From assembly GCF_945859685.1 (NCBI RefSeq), contig NC_079149.1:65738991-65802990 (forward strand): a DNA stretch of 64,000 nt, given 5' to 3'. The DNA comes from Eupeodes corollae (lineage: Eukaryota > Arthropoda > Insecta > Diptera > Syrphidae). Made by a program: the position numbers and the translations under genes. Positions 11,690-23,551 of the stretch are shown here, piece by piece. Each line of letters starts with the position of its first letter. Positions within the stretch are counted from its first letter, which is position 1. A model generated the notes under the pieces. It saw only the letters and a program-made list of their open reading frames with translations. It did not search any database and was not told the DNA's origin.

Positions 11690-12307
11690 AGAAACTAAAA
11701 ATAACGTTTTAACATCTGGTAAAATGTTGATAAAAATCTAATTGACAGTATTTTTTTAAAAAAGAAAAATTGATTGATTTTCGACTTAAATATTCTTGGT
11801 TAAAAATTACAGACATTGACCTCGAATATTTTTTTCTTAGAAAAAATATAGTAAATAATTCAGTAAAATGTTGGAAAAGGTCAATTTGACAGTGTTTCAC
11901 AAATAATAAAAACATATACAAAATATTATGATCTTAGAAAAATCCAATCTGTATTTTCTTATTTTTAAAATAAAATCTTAAATCTAAAAAATGCTACAGC
12001 AATCTCGTTACCAAAAATACATTTTGAAATCATATGAAAAATATTGTTGGTAATTTTTGGTTAATTTCTTGGAAAAATTCAACAAACAACTGTTTTAAAC
12101 AAAATACGAAACCCTACAAAAACAACAAATCCCTGATAAAAAAAAAAGTTTTCGACTCAAGTATTTCGACAGCAAAGAAAGATATTGACTTCAAATTATT
12201 TATATCAAACAAAATATTGTTATGAATATTTTGTAAAAGTTGTAAGCAAGACAAAACGACAGGCGGGATGGGAAGTTATAAGTGTGGGTCGCATCGCAGC
12301 CTCTTTT
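11690..12307 (+). repeat. Dispersed repeat family R, copy 2
   Basis: Diverged ~175-bp monomers end with the family terminus (gacaaaacgacaggcgggat, gggaagttataagtgtgggt, T-rich tail) near 12250-12307. Same 3' structure as the copy at 1330-2022. No coding content. Confidence 0.65.
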
Positions 12308-12749
12308 TTTCTTTGTTTGTTCTCCAAATTTCAGAAATGCAATCTGTAAATGATACCAAATACATGAAAAGTGGGTGGACACTCATAAGTGGTGATAGTT
12401 TCTAAATCTCACTACTTTTAATGGTAGATTTTTCAATCAGTTTTTTCAAATATAATATAATTTGGTTTTTTTATTTAATTTTTTGTTTTTAGTGTGATTT
12501 TTTTGAAACGAAACTTGAACTTACTGAACCAGAAAAGGTGATATCTAAAATTTTAATAATTTTAATAATACATTTTTTATTTTAGATTGCCTTCAAATAC
12601 ATACCTATGTAGGTAGGGTAATTGATTCGCCTAACCGTAATGAAGAAGCTTTATTTAGGATTGGTACTCGTATGTATATAGCAATATATTAAACTCAGAA
12701 TTAAACTAAATGTTTTTTAATGCTCTTACCAGTACAAGTCAAGTTCTTA

Positions 12750-13926
12750 GGGCTGTATTATCACTCGCGAGTCGCCTAAAAACATATGCGAATGTGACTT
12801 CTTCACATTACTGTTTGCGATTCGCCAAATTGACGTTCGCATTAAACTTCAAAAAATTGTCGAATTGAAACGTCGATCTATTACAATTGGCTAATGCTCG
12901 CCTTTATCTGTCGAACTGTAGTTCTTGGTGACTTTGAAAAATCAGTTTTTTTTAATTCGAAGTAGTTTTCTAGATTTTTTGTTGCGACATAAAAACAAGT
13001 GAGTGAAAATCGACAAAGGTGAAAACAAATTAAATAATTATTAAATAAATTATAATTACAACTTTTATTGGTATTGTATTAAAAGAACCAACAACGCCCA
13101 GCTCTCAAAGTTGATGGAGATAATGGAGGCAAACCCCGACATTGCCAAGGGTGTCGGGAAGTTTTGATCATCCAAAAAAACAAAGCACCATGAGCTAAAC
13201 GCATTGGGACCTCCTATACGAGAGGGTAAAGTATGGCATAAGATACGTAACAAAGAATATTACAAAACGGTTTTAGAAAATAAAATTGTATAGGTTTGGT
13301 TGGACTATAAATTAAAACTGAAGAATAAAATCGTGACAAATAAAACGGATGTAGTCGCAACAGGTTTGGAACAGGCAGTTGACAATTTGCTAAGTTTAGA
13401 GCAAGTTGTAAATCCAATGGAACAAATTCAACTGCAACTGTGGAACAACTCGACTCAAATTATGCAGACATTGAAGTTGAAATATGCTCCTATGGCAATG
13501 ACATCAGCCCAGTCAACAAAAATCAACAAATGTCGTAAATGCGATTACAAACGGAGACTCAAGAATAACTTCTTGTTGCATCGGATTCCATTCAAAAATC
13601 TCTTTCTGAAATGGCAAGATATTCAAAAAAGAATTATGAACTTAACAAGGAACATGTTGAGTTACTCAAAGCAAAAAACGGAAGGAAAAAGAAAATGTGC
13701 AGAAGGTGCAACAACATAAATATCTTCTGGATTTGAAAATAAAAACAATTCAACTCTGCTAATCATCTTTATTTTTATTTACTTTTTTCACAAAAAAACA
13801 ATATTCTTCAATCTGACTTTATAAACATTTATGACAATAAATGACATTTCACTTTTAGTTTTTAATGTTGGCAGTTTTGTTTTCAAAGACGAACTACGGA
13901 GTTCCCCATTGATAATAACAACAAAC
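12750..13926 (+). mobile_element. TIR element carrying a Myb/SANT-like gene, decayed
   Basis: Imperfect inverted ends bracket the coding relic: GGGCTGTATTATCACTCGCG from 12750, and the inverse of CCATTGATAATAACAACAAA near 13926. Both are flanked by TA (12748-12749 and 13927-13928). The ends match only loosely, so the boundaries are tentative. The cargo is a Myb/SANT-like protein, of the type that accompanies PIF/Harbinger transposases; no transposase frame was found. Confidence 0.4.
13079..13719 (+). pseudogene. Myb/SANT-like DNA-binding protein, broken
   Basis: The first frame reads NNAQLSKLMEIMEANPDIAK, then GVGKF and a stop. It resumes as SKKTKHHELNALGPPIREGK and, in the last open stretch (13300-13719), as VWLDYKLKLKNK. 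The spacing of LW/LN...GPP...K.W..W.DYK residues is that of the zeste-like Myb/SANT domain (Myb_DNA-bind_5 type). Later residues (LEQAVDNLLSLEQVVNP) look like the helical C-terminus common in these proteins. Frameshifts and a duplicated or shifted LENKIV segment show it is not functional. A host gene origin is possible but less likely given the flanking TIR-like ends. Confidence 0.55.
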
Positions 13927-13929
13927 TAA

Positions 13930-15790
13930 GCTGTTAATTTGCCAAAACATTCGACATTTTTCTAAAACATAAATTAAAAGTTAACAACAATATTATGAAC
14001 AGGATAAAGTAAGTTTAATTTCAATACATATTTGTTTTCCCCCGTTATTTTAGTCGAAACAAAATTTTAAACAAATTTTAGAAAAACTATTTGAAAGTTT
14101 TAATTTCTTATAAGAAAATGCCAGTTTGCTATTACGCCATAATGTATTTGAAGTTAGTATCTCTAATCGTTTTTGAGATATGGCCGCAAAAAAATATATC
14201 TATGCGTACTAAGACACACACACAAACAGAAATTATATATTCACAATAATATTCTTACAAAAATTAAACATAAGAAGCAATTGGAAAAAATAACCATTGG
14301 GTTATTGTACGACGATTTATTTTAATTAATTTAATCGTCTTCTTAGATAAAGTTAATTAAAATTGGTGGCCAATCAACTGAGGTCCTTCCTTATACTATT
14401 TTTGTGAACTTAAACACACGTTTATATTAATGAGACACTAAAATAATTTACATGTTTAGATGAGTGCAACGCACACAGAAGACTCAAAGCAATTTACAAT
14501 TTCGTTTTAATTTTTCTTTGATTAAATAATCAGAGAGTGAAAATTGACATTAAACATTAATTTATCATGATTCCCCATCGTCACTATTTGGTTCTCATTT
14601 ATATTTAAATGCCAACAAAAAACAACAAACCAAACCAAACCAAAAACACTGGCATTAACATTAAAGGATTTTTGTTTTACTTTCTTCATAAAAATAACTC
14701 CCTAGTGGTTGCCAATGCTCATTGTCAAATATTTGCTTTTGCTTTTTTACCAAAGGATTTAGTTTTTTGTTTTTATTATCCTGTGCGCACTTCTAAGCGT
14801 TTTTTTTATATATATTTCATTGCAGAAAAGTCTCGTTTACCTGAGGGTCCCAAAGGTGAAAGCACTTTATGAAAATAATTTAATAGCACCTGAAAAGGTT
14901 TTTGAACGGGGAAGTTTAATTGTTGTGTCAAGGATTGTAAGCAGTCTGGGGAAATGTTTGCTTTTGTTAACTAAACTCTCGTATTAATGCGCGGTTTTAT
15001 TTGTATTTTGTAGGCATTCTAGCCAGGATAATTGTTATTCTCGTACATTGCAACGTAGGTACATTCATTGTGTATCTAAATGTTTGTATACTTTTCTAAA
15101 GCAATATTGTTACAGTAAATTTAACGTGATAAAGAGTTCTTTAAAGCAACCATGAAGTTAAGTACGTATTTTAGATAAGGAGCAACACCTTGACCAAATC
15201 TTTAGGAGTAATTAATTTGTATTTTTGAAAACGCTTGTTAAAATCACAGATTTTAATATGTATGTATTTATATTATATTTATTAATATACATAAATTATG
15301 GTCTCTTGTTTGGTTTAACATGTAAACAAAACTTATTTGGTTAAACAAAAAAGATAAAATAAACAAGCAATTATTTTCAAATTATTCATTCATATCCAAC
15401 ATAAAACCTTATTTAATATTTGCATTGTTTAATGACGAAAACGAAATATGTGAAATAAATTACAGTCCTAAAATACAAAAATTCTTTTATAATATAATTT
15501 TATTTTTAAACAACATGTAAAGTATGTGCATCTGCATACATATAAAATACAATTTAATTTTAAATATAATACATTTCATACAATACAACCTTGGAAGTCA
15601 TGTGTGTGAATAAATAAACCTTAAAATGACATTAATTAATTAAAGTAACGTTTAATGTGTAGAACAAATAAAAACTAGGCCCAGCTCAAAATAGGCGCAG
15701 TATTCTTTTCGTTTTCAGTTGATACCACTTAGTTTAATTAATAGCATTACTTTTTTTAAATTAGTACAAAATCAGGAATGATGGCATACT
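13930..15790. other. No recognised gene
   Basis: AT-rich sequence containing only short, motif-free open frames, including one of 87 codons near 14609. No repeat or TIR pair was recognised. Confidence 0.4.
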
Positions 15791-15818
15791 CTATATTTAT
15801 TATAGTATATGTAGTAGC

Positions 15819-16031
15819 TTAATAGAATTCCACCTTTGGCATGTGTTTCATGTGAAACACCCATAATAATATTTGCCACTGGAATAGGTCACGAAAGCTT
15901 AATAAAATTTGTTTTATATAATCTGACATAGTGTAATATTTAAAGGTCTCAAGTCCCAACCAACAATAAATCCGTTTAAATCTACGCATTACTGGCAGTA
16001 AGGGTGATGGACTGAACAACGGACTAGACAT
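15819..16031 (-). CDS. Possible terminal exon, unknown protein
   Basis: A 70-codon frame on the minus strand begins MSSPLFSPSPLLPVMRRFKR and ends KHMPKVEFY. A good splice acceptor (pyrimidine tract, then ttttccacag) lies immediately before the ATG at 16031. An AATAAA signal lies about 20 bp past the stop (15796-15801 on the plus strand as tttatt). Middle residues FRDLFQWQILLWVFH are hydrophobic. This is what a last coding exon looks like, but I do not recognise the protein and no partner exon was found. Confidence 0.3.
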   Translation of the reverse strand: MSSPLFSPSPLLPVMRRFKRIYCWLGLETFKYYTMSDYIKQILLSFRDLFQWQILLWVFHMKHMPKVEFY

Positions 16032-16039
16032 ACTGTGGA

Positions 16040-16705
16040 AAATTGAAGGAATTAATAAAACAAAATGTAGTCTTAAAAAAAAAACAAAAACTAATTGCTG
16101 CTATTTAATAACACGTTACCTAAGACTACATCATATTTTAATTTTGAAGAAATGAAATCCGATACAAGGAACAGAGTTAATGTTAAATAAGTTTAACGTT
16201 TTATTAAACATTAATAACTTGAAAGTAGTCATCGTTTCGTTCATGTAATTTGTATTTAGTTTAGATTTCCCATTGTGATTGTTTATCTTAGAGGGTTGGA
16301 ATAAATGCAGCGGTGGTAAATTCCACTCTTATGCGAACAGTTTAGACTTGTTTCTCTTTGAAAAAAGTGAATCTTTTTCATAGTGGATGAAGATGAAGAA
16401 GTTCCTGATACAAAAGGAATGTTTTTAAATAATTCTATTCTTTTCCTCACAAAAAAAAATGAATACAAAAAAATAAATAAATTTACTTCTTGTTAGGCGA
16501 TTTTAATATTAACGTTGAAGTTAGTTAAAGAAAATTTAACAACAATCTAAATTGGTAGATATTGATTTTGTTGTATATTTACGTGTATCAGGTTTTTTAA
16601 TAAATTAATGTTTTTGAAAATAATTGAATACCACACGGTTCACTTTATAGAACTGCTGTATTCAAACATTTCAGGTATGCCACTGTGAGTCGAAACAAAT
16701 GTTGA
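16040..16705. other. No recognised gene
   Basis: AT-rich; one short minus-strand frame at 16283-16468 has no recognisable motif. Nothing else seen. Confidence 0.4.
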
Positions 16706-17126
16706 AGAATTTTTAACTTCCCATAGGAAGTTATTGTAATGGGACCGATTTGTCAAATTGAAAATGTTGACATTTCTCGACGTTTCAAGGTCCCTAGAGT
16801 CGAAATAAAAGATTTTGAAAAAGATGTCTGTGCGTGCGTGTGTACGTACGTTCGGAACATTTTTTCGTCGTCCATACCTCAAGAACCAGAGAAGATATCG
16901 ACTTCAAAAAAAATTTTGTTATACAGATAATAAGGCAGAAAGATGCAGAAAGGGTGATACCAAACAAGTACTCGTATATTTTTTGAAAAAAATCCAATTA
17001 ACGTTTTTTTATAAATCAAAAAAAAAATTTAAAAAAAAATGTGTCACCTCGAAAATTCTACGAATATGAAAATATCTCCAAAACAATTTTGTGCAACGAA
17101 AAATAACGTTTTAAATATCTGAGGTG

Positions 17127-17975
17127 CCAGCACGTAACTTGATAAAACCGAGTTTAGTCGATACAATCGAGCATTGGCAGTACACATTTTGGTTCAATCG
17201 AGTATCCTCGATTGTTTCCCCAGTTAAGTTATCGTCGGCAGTGATTTTTGTATGAGAAAAATGGAAAAACAAAATAATATGTCAATAAATACAAAACAGA
17301 CTGAGATTTTAACCAATTTTATGAGTTCTCACGTTGATGTAGCGAGGGGGATTCTTAAAACTGAACAAGGGACGAACAATAGCAATATGCTGTGGGGAAA
17401 ACTGATTGAATCCCTAAACACAGTGGGTCCTCCACAAAAAATCTTAAAGATTGAAAAAAAGTAGGTTGATGTAAAATATTCTGTATATTATGTATGTACA
17501 TATTTACAGATCATTTTTTTAGACCTGGAGTGATCTTAAATACATATGTGTATATGCGGATGTAGAACTGGTGGAACTGATGTTCTTCCTCTGTCTTCTG
17601 GAAGATCTAACGAGCTGAGTATCGTGTGAAAATATTTCTTGTTGACTCTGCTGCACAAAGCTAAACAAAAATTGTTTTACAAATGTTATACATGATCTTT
17701 CTTTTCTTTTTGAATATTTACTCATTTTTACTCAATTCGAATGGGTTGCTATTATCTGTCAAATATCTTCTTTTGATTTAATTTATAGCACGTGACACTT
17801 CTTCACCTTCACTTTCAAAGAAAAACATTTCGAACAAAACTTAAAATTGAAACTATAATGAAATAATTTTAAATAAAACTCATTTGACATTTTATTTATA
17901 GTCCGCAATGACTTTTTTAAGTAAAAGTCACAATGGAACTCGACTCAAATTACATGCTGTCAAATTACGTGCTGG
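17127..17975 (+). mobile_element. TIR element with Myb/SANT-like gene, inside repeat R
   Basis: Inverted ends CCAGCACGTAACTTGA (17127) and TCAAATTACGTGCTGG (ending 17975) bracket an ~850-bp unit. It interrupts a family R copy at a point that is continuous in the copy near 39600. The cargo is a Myb/SANT-like gene relic. No DDE transposase frame is visible, so it is a non-autonomous or deleted element, probably PIF/Harbinger-related by cargo. Confidence 0.65.
17252..17760 (+). pseudogene. Myb/SANT-like DNA-binding protein, broken
   Basis: The first open stretch contains QTEILTNFMSSHVDVARGIL, then LWGKLIESLNTVGPPQKILK. This is the same domain type as 13079-13719 (LW..L...LN..GPP....W...W.DLK). 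A GT at 17461 and an AG at 17521-17522 could bound a 62-bp intron, after which TWSDLK and later LPLSSG-like residues appear, but in shifting frames. The copy is therefore disabled. Confidence 0.55.
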
Positions 17976-18540
17976 TAAGATTTTGAGAAAAATCGAATTG
18001 AGTTTTTTTGTAAAAAATAAAAACCTAAAAGAACATTACTCAAAGTTGGTAAATATTGAATTTTGACTCAAATATCTTTTCAAAAATTTGAGAATATGGC
18101 GTTCAACTAATTTTAACTTATAAGATATATTGTTTTCAATCTTAAGAAAAATCGTCAGTTTTTTTTACAAAAAATAAAAACTTAAAGAAAAAAATTAATA
18201 AATGTTGGTAAAAATTGACTTTCGACTCAAATATCTTTTCAAAACGTTGGCACATTAGCTTGAAATAACTTTTATCTTTCAAAAAATATTGATGTCAACA
18301 TTCAGTAAAATTTTGAAAAAAATCGAATTGATAGTTTTTTTACAAAAAATAAGAACCTAACAAAATAACAATTCTAAAACTTAGTAGTTTTAGTTTCGAC
18401 TCGAAAATTAAAAATATTGTCTTCAATCTTTTTTTATTTCACAGAAAATATTGTTGTCGATATTCAGTATTTTTTTTTTATAAAAATTCAAATAGTACGC
18501 AAATTTGATAAAAAATATATGGGATTGGGTACCCTAGTAG

Positions 18541-19815
18541 ATTCTAGACCCAAGTAAATCTACTTCGTTAAAATTAAATTATTTTTAGGAAAATGCACCA
18601 CATAGTATCAAGGCCTACACACAAATGATGAAAACCCCAACAGTTATTGAAGGCGGCAATTGAAAATTTTATATTTGGGGATTTTCTTTGTGGATTATGT
18701 GAATGGGGATTTAGATCCTGGGGATTTTACCCTTGAGGATAACGGATTTGTTGATTTCTTATAGTGTGGAGATTTTGTTTCTGCAAACGGGCCTCTTTTT
18801 TTAATGATTTAACAGTGTTTCCTGGCTTTGATTTTGTGCACCCTGTCTTATGGAAGCTTGTAATAACAAAACAACAAATCACAAACATACTTGTGATTAG
18901 GTAATGGAAAGCTTCCTGGTCTTACTTTAAAAAACTAACAAATTTTAGTCCCTATTATGACTTACCTTATGTTTGTGATACAAATTGAACCCATATGCAA
19001 TAATTATCTTTATTAAAATATAGACATATTCCTATTTATATTCTTATAGATAATACGTTTTAATATTATAATTATTCTTAAATTTTTTCGTTCCTAACGT
19101 TCAAAATTTTAACTCATTTTCCCTTGCAATTCATTGTGTGTTGTGAAGATATAAAAACAATTATTTTTATTTATATTGATCGTTTGGCAGACCAACACTT
19201 TTTAACAATATTCATTCTTGAATACTTTTTAATAACATACATAGCATTATAGCAATAAAAGTTAACCACAGTAAAAAATAATATACATGATAGTTTGGAT
19301 GTAAATAATTTTAAATCTTTCATTAGAAATGCAAATTTGTTTTAAGATATTTATTAGAAAATTCTAAATACCAATACCAAATTTGAACCTCACATTAAAA
19401 ATGATGTGTACAAAACTAATTCTTGGACTTGGAGGTCCCTGTATTTGTAAAGCTGAATGGATGTATTGCCTCCTACTATTTATGTGCATAATTATGAGCA
19501 GTGAACTATGTCTCACATGCAAGAAAATATCGAAACGAGTGTTTGAGTTTGTTTTGAGTTGTAACAAGATGTTAAAGTGATTGTAAATAGCTTCTCTTTT
19601 TTTTCGTTTTAACCAAACTAAAAGCCCTTAAAATTAAAAATAAAACTTGAGAAATACGCGGTTCTACTTCCTATTTTTTGCTTTTTTTCTTACTTACAAA
19701 CCATTATCTGCTTTAGCTAAACTAAAAGCCCATTACCAATATTTTTCTTTTTTTCTTTAATTTTGTTGTTTTTGACTAAACTAAAAGTCACACTGTTTAA
19801 TTATTGAACATATAC
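18541..19815. other. No recognised gene
   Basis: Contains a ggggatttt-rich patch near 18660-18780 and AT-rich sequence. Two overlapping short frames at 19364-19580 on opposite strands show no motif. Confidence 0.4.
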
Positions 19816-21410
19816 AGTTGTGTTCATAAAAATGGCAGTGCTCTCCAAATAAAACAAAAAGTCCTTCAATATCAACGTCATAAAATATTTCATTAAACTT
19901 CTAATAACAAACTAAAATATTTTATTCATACAAACAGAAAATAATTATTACTGATTTTTTACCGTTAGCTTTTCACAGTAAAAACCGTTTTTCAAATATA
20001 TGGATGTTCATAAAAATAGCAGTGCATGACAAAGTACTGGATCTATTACGTAAAAAGTAAGACAAACTGTAATAAGTTATATGAAAGTATACAAATAATG
20101 TTAGCTTACAATTAGAACTTTGTTGCATAACCATTGTTTTTTATGACTGCCTCGCATCTACGTGGCATCGAGTCCACTAAAACCTGACACCTGAATGGTA
20201 TTGCGTTCCATGAATCAAGAACTTCTTCCCATAATTCTTTCGAATTCTTTGGTTTTGTTTTATGAACTGCGTTCTTAACATCCCCCAGCAAATTCGATGG
20301 TGTTAAGGTTGGGGGATTGACAGGGTCACTCCATAACGGATAACTTCTTCTGCGCAAATCATGATTTTACATTTTTTGACGTATGCTTTGGGTCATAGTC
20401 TTGTTGGTATACCCAAACCAACCGCATTTCGTCTTCAGCATAGGGTAACATAAACTCCTCGAGAATTTTCACACAGTAGTCGGTTGCATCCTTTACCCCG
20501 TAATATTAAAAGCAAGCCAATATCATAATTTTTCCTCCACCATGCTTCTCTGTTTTTATAGTGTACCGTGAATCGATTTCCGCATTTAGGGTCTTGTCAC
20601 GTATTCCTGACGACCCTTGGACCCAAAAAGGACGACGTTACTTTCATCGCTCCACAGAACTTTCCTCCATTTCTCTTTTGCCTAATCTCTTTGTGCCTTA
20701 CCAAACTCCATTCTCTTGGCCACATGCCTTTTCGTCAAGAATGGTAACTTGCGTGGACTTCGCTTATAAAAGACGTCTTCGTATTTTGACAGGGTTAACA
20801 GACGGTTAAGTCCATTTCTTATTTTCCTAGAGCCTATGAAAGGGTTCTGTTTGGCTAACTAGTATTTTTTGGGTCAGTTCTTTCAGTAGTCATCCTTTTT
20901 GGGCCTCACATTTTCGGTTTATTTTGCCATTTTAAGGTGTTACTGACCATTTTTGGTGAGCAGCCTAGGATGTCTTGAATATTTTGGTAGGTTTTTCCCT
21001 CCAAACGCAGTTTTCTAATAAGTTTTCGAATTTCTTCGGTGCGGTGTCTTGACCGTCCTATTGTTTATTTTTGAGCTAATATTTATTAATTTTTGATATG
21101 CTAGTATGTTACAAATGCTTAAAACTTTATATAGTAAAATATTAACTTAAAGAAAAATAAAAAAAATTAATTTTTAACACTTTTTAATTATAAAATCAAA
21201 AGCACTGCTATTTTTATGAGCACTCTTTATCCAGAGAGCTTGAAATAATTTATGTTCACCGGGAAAAGTAGGCTAAAAGTCTCTAATATGAATACTAAAA
21301 ACCGTTAGATGCAAGTTACATGGTAATTTTTTTGTAAGAATTTCCATTATTTAAATAATTGACAATCTAATAAAATGTGACCAGCACTGCTATTTTTACG
21401 AACACAACTG
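19816..21410 (-). mobile_element. Tc1-like element with TIRs, decayed
   Basis: The element starts CAGTTGTGTTCATAAAAATG and ends with the inverse (TTTTTACGAACACAACTG), with TA at 19814-19815 and 21411-21412. The minus strand carries transposase remains. The C-terminal stretch 20112-20357 contains NLLGDVKNAVHKTKPKNSKE and VDSMPRRCEAVIKNNGYAT, preceded by a decayed PxLTPSN (normally SPDLNPIENLW). More transposase-like residues continue in broken frames towards 21060. About 1.6 kb, the usual Tc1 length, but non-functional. Confidence 0.85.
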
Positions 21411-21412
21411 TA

Positions 21413-22195
21413 ACTACTACCTGTTATTGCTTTTTTATACTATACATATATAATATATATCAAAATATACTTTAATGATGAATATTATTTCCATTTGGTT
21501 TAAAGTTTCTTTTTTTCTTTGTTTTTGACTAAACTAAAAGTCACATTATGAAAATAATAATTTAAAAAAAATGTTCTTTAATATTTATATTTACATATTT
21601 TTAACTATGAAACTTATTTTGTGAAATATTCTCTCTTTTTTACTCAAATATTGTATTTTTTTTTGTTTTTTTATTTGATTAGTTTTTTCTTTCCGGCAGA
21701 CGGCTTATAAAGCCATGCTTTGTATATCTTTTATTATAAAATATTGTACTCATAAGAAATTTGAAAAAATAAAGAACTTAGCTATCTATCTATCTATAAC
21801 AGTAAACATGAAGTGATGCCTTTTAGGTCAACTTTATATTATTAATGTTATAAAATAAATTTAAAAAATATATTTATTTCAATAATTCATTGATTTTAAG
21901 AGAATTTTACAGGCTGATACTTTTTGTTCTTGTGTTCGAGTCGGACCATATTGCCCGCACTCTTTTCGTGTTCTTGTTCTTTTTAAGTTAATGCAAAAGA
22001 TTACTTATTAGTTAAACCTATTTACAATTTCGATAAGTAAAACTCTTTCACACATATTTTTAAATTAATTATATGTATTTAATTTCATATATATTTAAGT
22101 TAGTATCATTTTTGATTTAAGTATTTAAAATCCTTTATATAAAGTGAAAAAGACCAAAAGAGCCTTACAAAATATCTTATATTATGTACTATATT
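21413..22195. other. No recognised gene
   Basis: AT-rich sequence with a short tatc microsatellite near 21782-21796. Nothing coding was recognised. Confidence 0.4.
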
Positions 22196-22198
22196 ATT

Positions 22199-22402
22199 TT
22201 AAATATAAGCACGAAAACATTCATAACAATTTTTGCTTAAAAGATGGCTTAACATTAATCGAATTGACTTATATCTATTGAACTTTAAAATATAACACAT
22301 TGCCTTATTTTGCAATTTTCGCAGTGTTATATAACTATTCTTATTACATAGAAATACTCTTTCGAAAACCCGATGCTGGGGCTCATGAACTACAAATCGC
22401 AT
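22199..22402 (-). pseudogene. Jockey-type LINE RT thumb fragment
   Basis: The frame contains LRKLQNKAMCYILKFNRYKS followed by IRLMLSHL. This resembles the LQN.AMR.IL...RYTPI..ML segment found after the RT domain in jockey/CR1-like ORF2 proteins. Too short and damaged to place in a family. Confidence 0.5.
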
Positions 22403-22802
22403 TTGTTTTTCATGTCTTTAATAATCTTACTTATGTTAATTAATTTGATCACACTTTCCACTTCTTGCGCATGGTTTCCAAAAGTAGTGAGTTTTAAATT
22501 ATCATAATTTGATAAATACTAAAAAGAGGTTGGGATTCGACCCACATTGATAACTTCCCATTCCGTTTGTCGATTTTTCTTATCGACAATTGCCCAACAA
22601 TTTTCGCCAAGTAAGCATACTATTGTTTGTAGATATTTGTATGGAAAAAACTTAGTGTCGGATTTTTATAAAAACATTTACTGAATGTCAAACACAATAT
22701 GTTCTATAAAATGAAATTAGTTTAAAGCCAATTTTTTTAATTTTCAAGAAGATAATTTGTTCGAGGTTACAATTGTTTTCAGATTTTTTTATTTAGTTTG
22801 GT

Positions 22803-22914
22803 ATAATCTCCCTGACAACAGTACTCGCACACAGGAATGGTTGAGAGTTGTCAGTCACTAGGCCCTAGTTTTCAAACGGACTGTTGCGCCACCCAATTTA
22901 TTTATTTATGATAT
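22803..22914 (+). repeat. SINE copy S2 (3' fragment)
   Basis: Only the SINE 3' region is present: cctgacaacagtactcgcac through cactaggcc to tgttgcgccacccaatttat. It matches the end of the copy at 41079-41335. The tRNA-like head is missing, as in a 5'-truncated or deleted copy. Confidence 0.75.
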
Positions 22915-23226
22915 AAAATTTAATTCAAATCGCTAGCGTCATTGATTCGTGAGACATTTTGTGTTAACCAAAATGTTTACTTTTTATTAAATTGTTATGA
23001 TAAAAAAAAACAAGCACTCAATTTTTTTGAGAATCCTTTCTGCATTATTATCTGCATAACAAAATGTATTTATTTGAAATCGATATCTATACTGGTTCTT
23101 GGGATATGGACGACGAAAAAAGATTCTCGAACCTACAAACGTACGTACACACGTAAAAATCTTTTACTTAGACTCTAGGGACCTTGAAACGTCGAGAAAT
23201 GTCAAAATTTTCAATTCGACAAATCG

Positions 23227-23263
23227 CACAGTGTCGAATGTATGGAGATGGTGGACAAAAATT
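23227..23263 (+). repeat. Left RSS-like terminus (21-bp spacer)
   Basis: Heptamer CACAGTG at 23227-23233, spacer 23234-23254 (21 bp), then ACAAAAATT at 23255-23263. The consensus V(D)J nonamer is ACAAAAACC, matched at the first seven positions. This is the 3' side of the transposase gene. Confidence 0.75.
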
Positions 23264-23551
23264 TGTTTTCCGAAACATACGTTTTTTAAGTGTAAAATAA
23301 GTCTTGAAAATTCAAAAAAAAAAAAAGAAAAATATAATGAAAACAGACAATTTAAAGGTCATGTTATACTTACAGTAAAGTGCCAAACAGAAAAATTAAG
23401 TTTATATTATATATAATAATTTTGCTATGCATAATTTAGTTTGCAAATTTGAAGATAACATAATAAATATTTTTGTTTTGTTTGATGTTTAAATTAAATA
23501 ACTTCATATGATAAATCATTAATGAAAACATAATAAAGTAGTGAACCTTAT

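Larger units (their letters stand above)
16712..18540 (+). repeat. Dispersed repeat family R, copy 3, split by an insertion
   Basis: The copy begins with the family 5' end (aacttcccataggaagtt palindrome, attgtaatgggaccgatttg) and runs through the gtgtgtacgtacgttcg-like and ctcaagaaccagagaagat segments to about 17126. It resumes at 17976 with the attttgagaaaaatcgaatt monomer and continues as ~175-bp units to about 18540. The intact copy at 39042 has these two parts contiguous, so 17127-17975 is an insertion. Confidence 0.75.

Noticed and set aside
16640..17069. Several overlapping frames of 63-84 codons near the gtgtacgtacg segment
   Set aside because: They lie in repeat family R, recur with frameshifts at 23099 and 39022, and show no protein conservation between copies.
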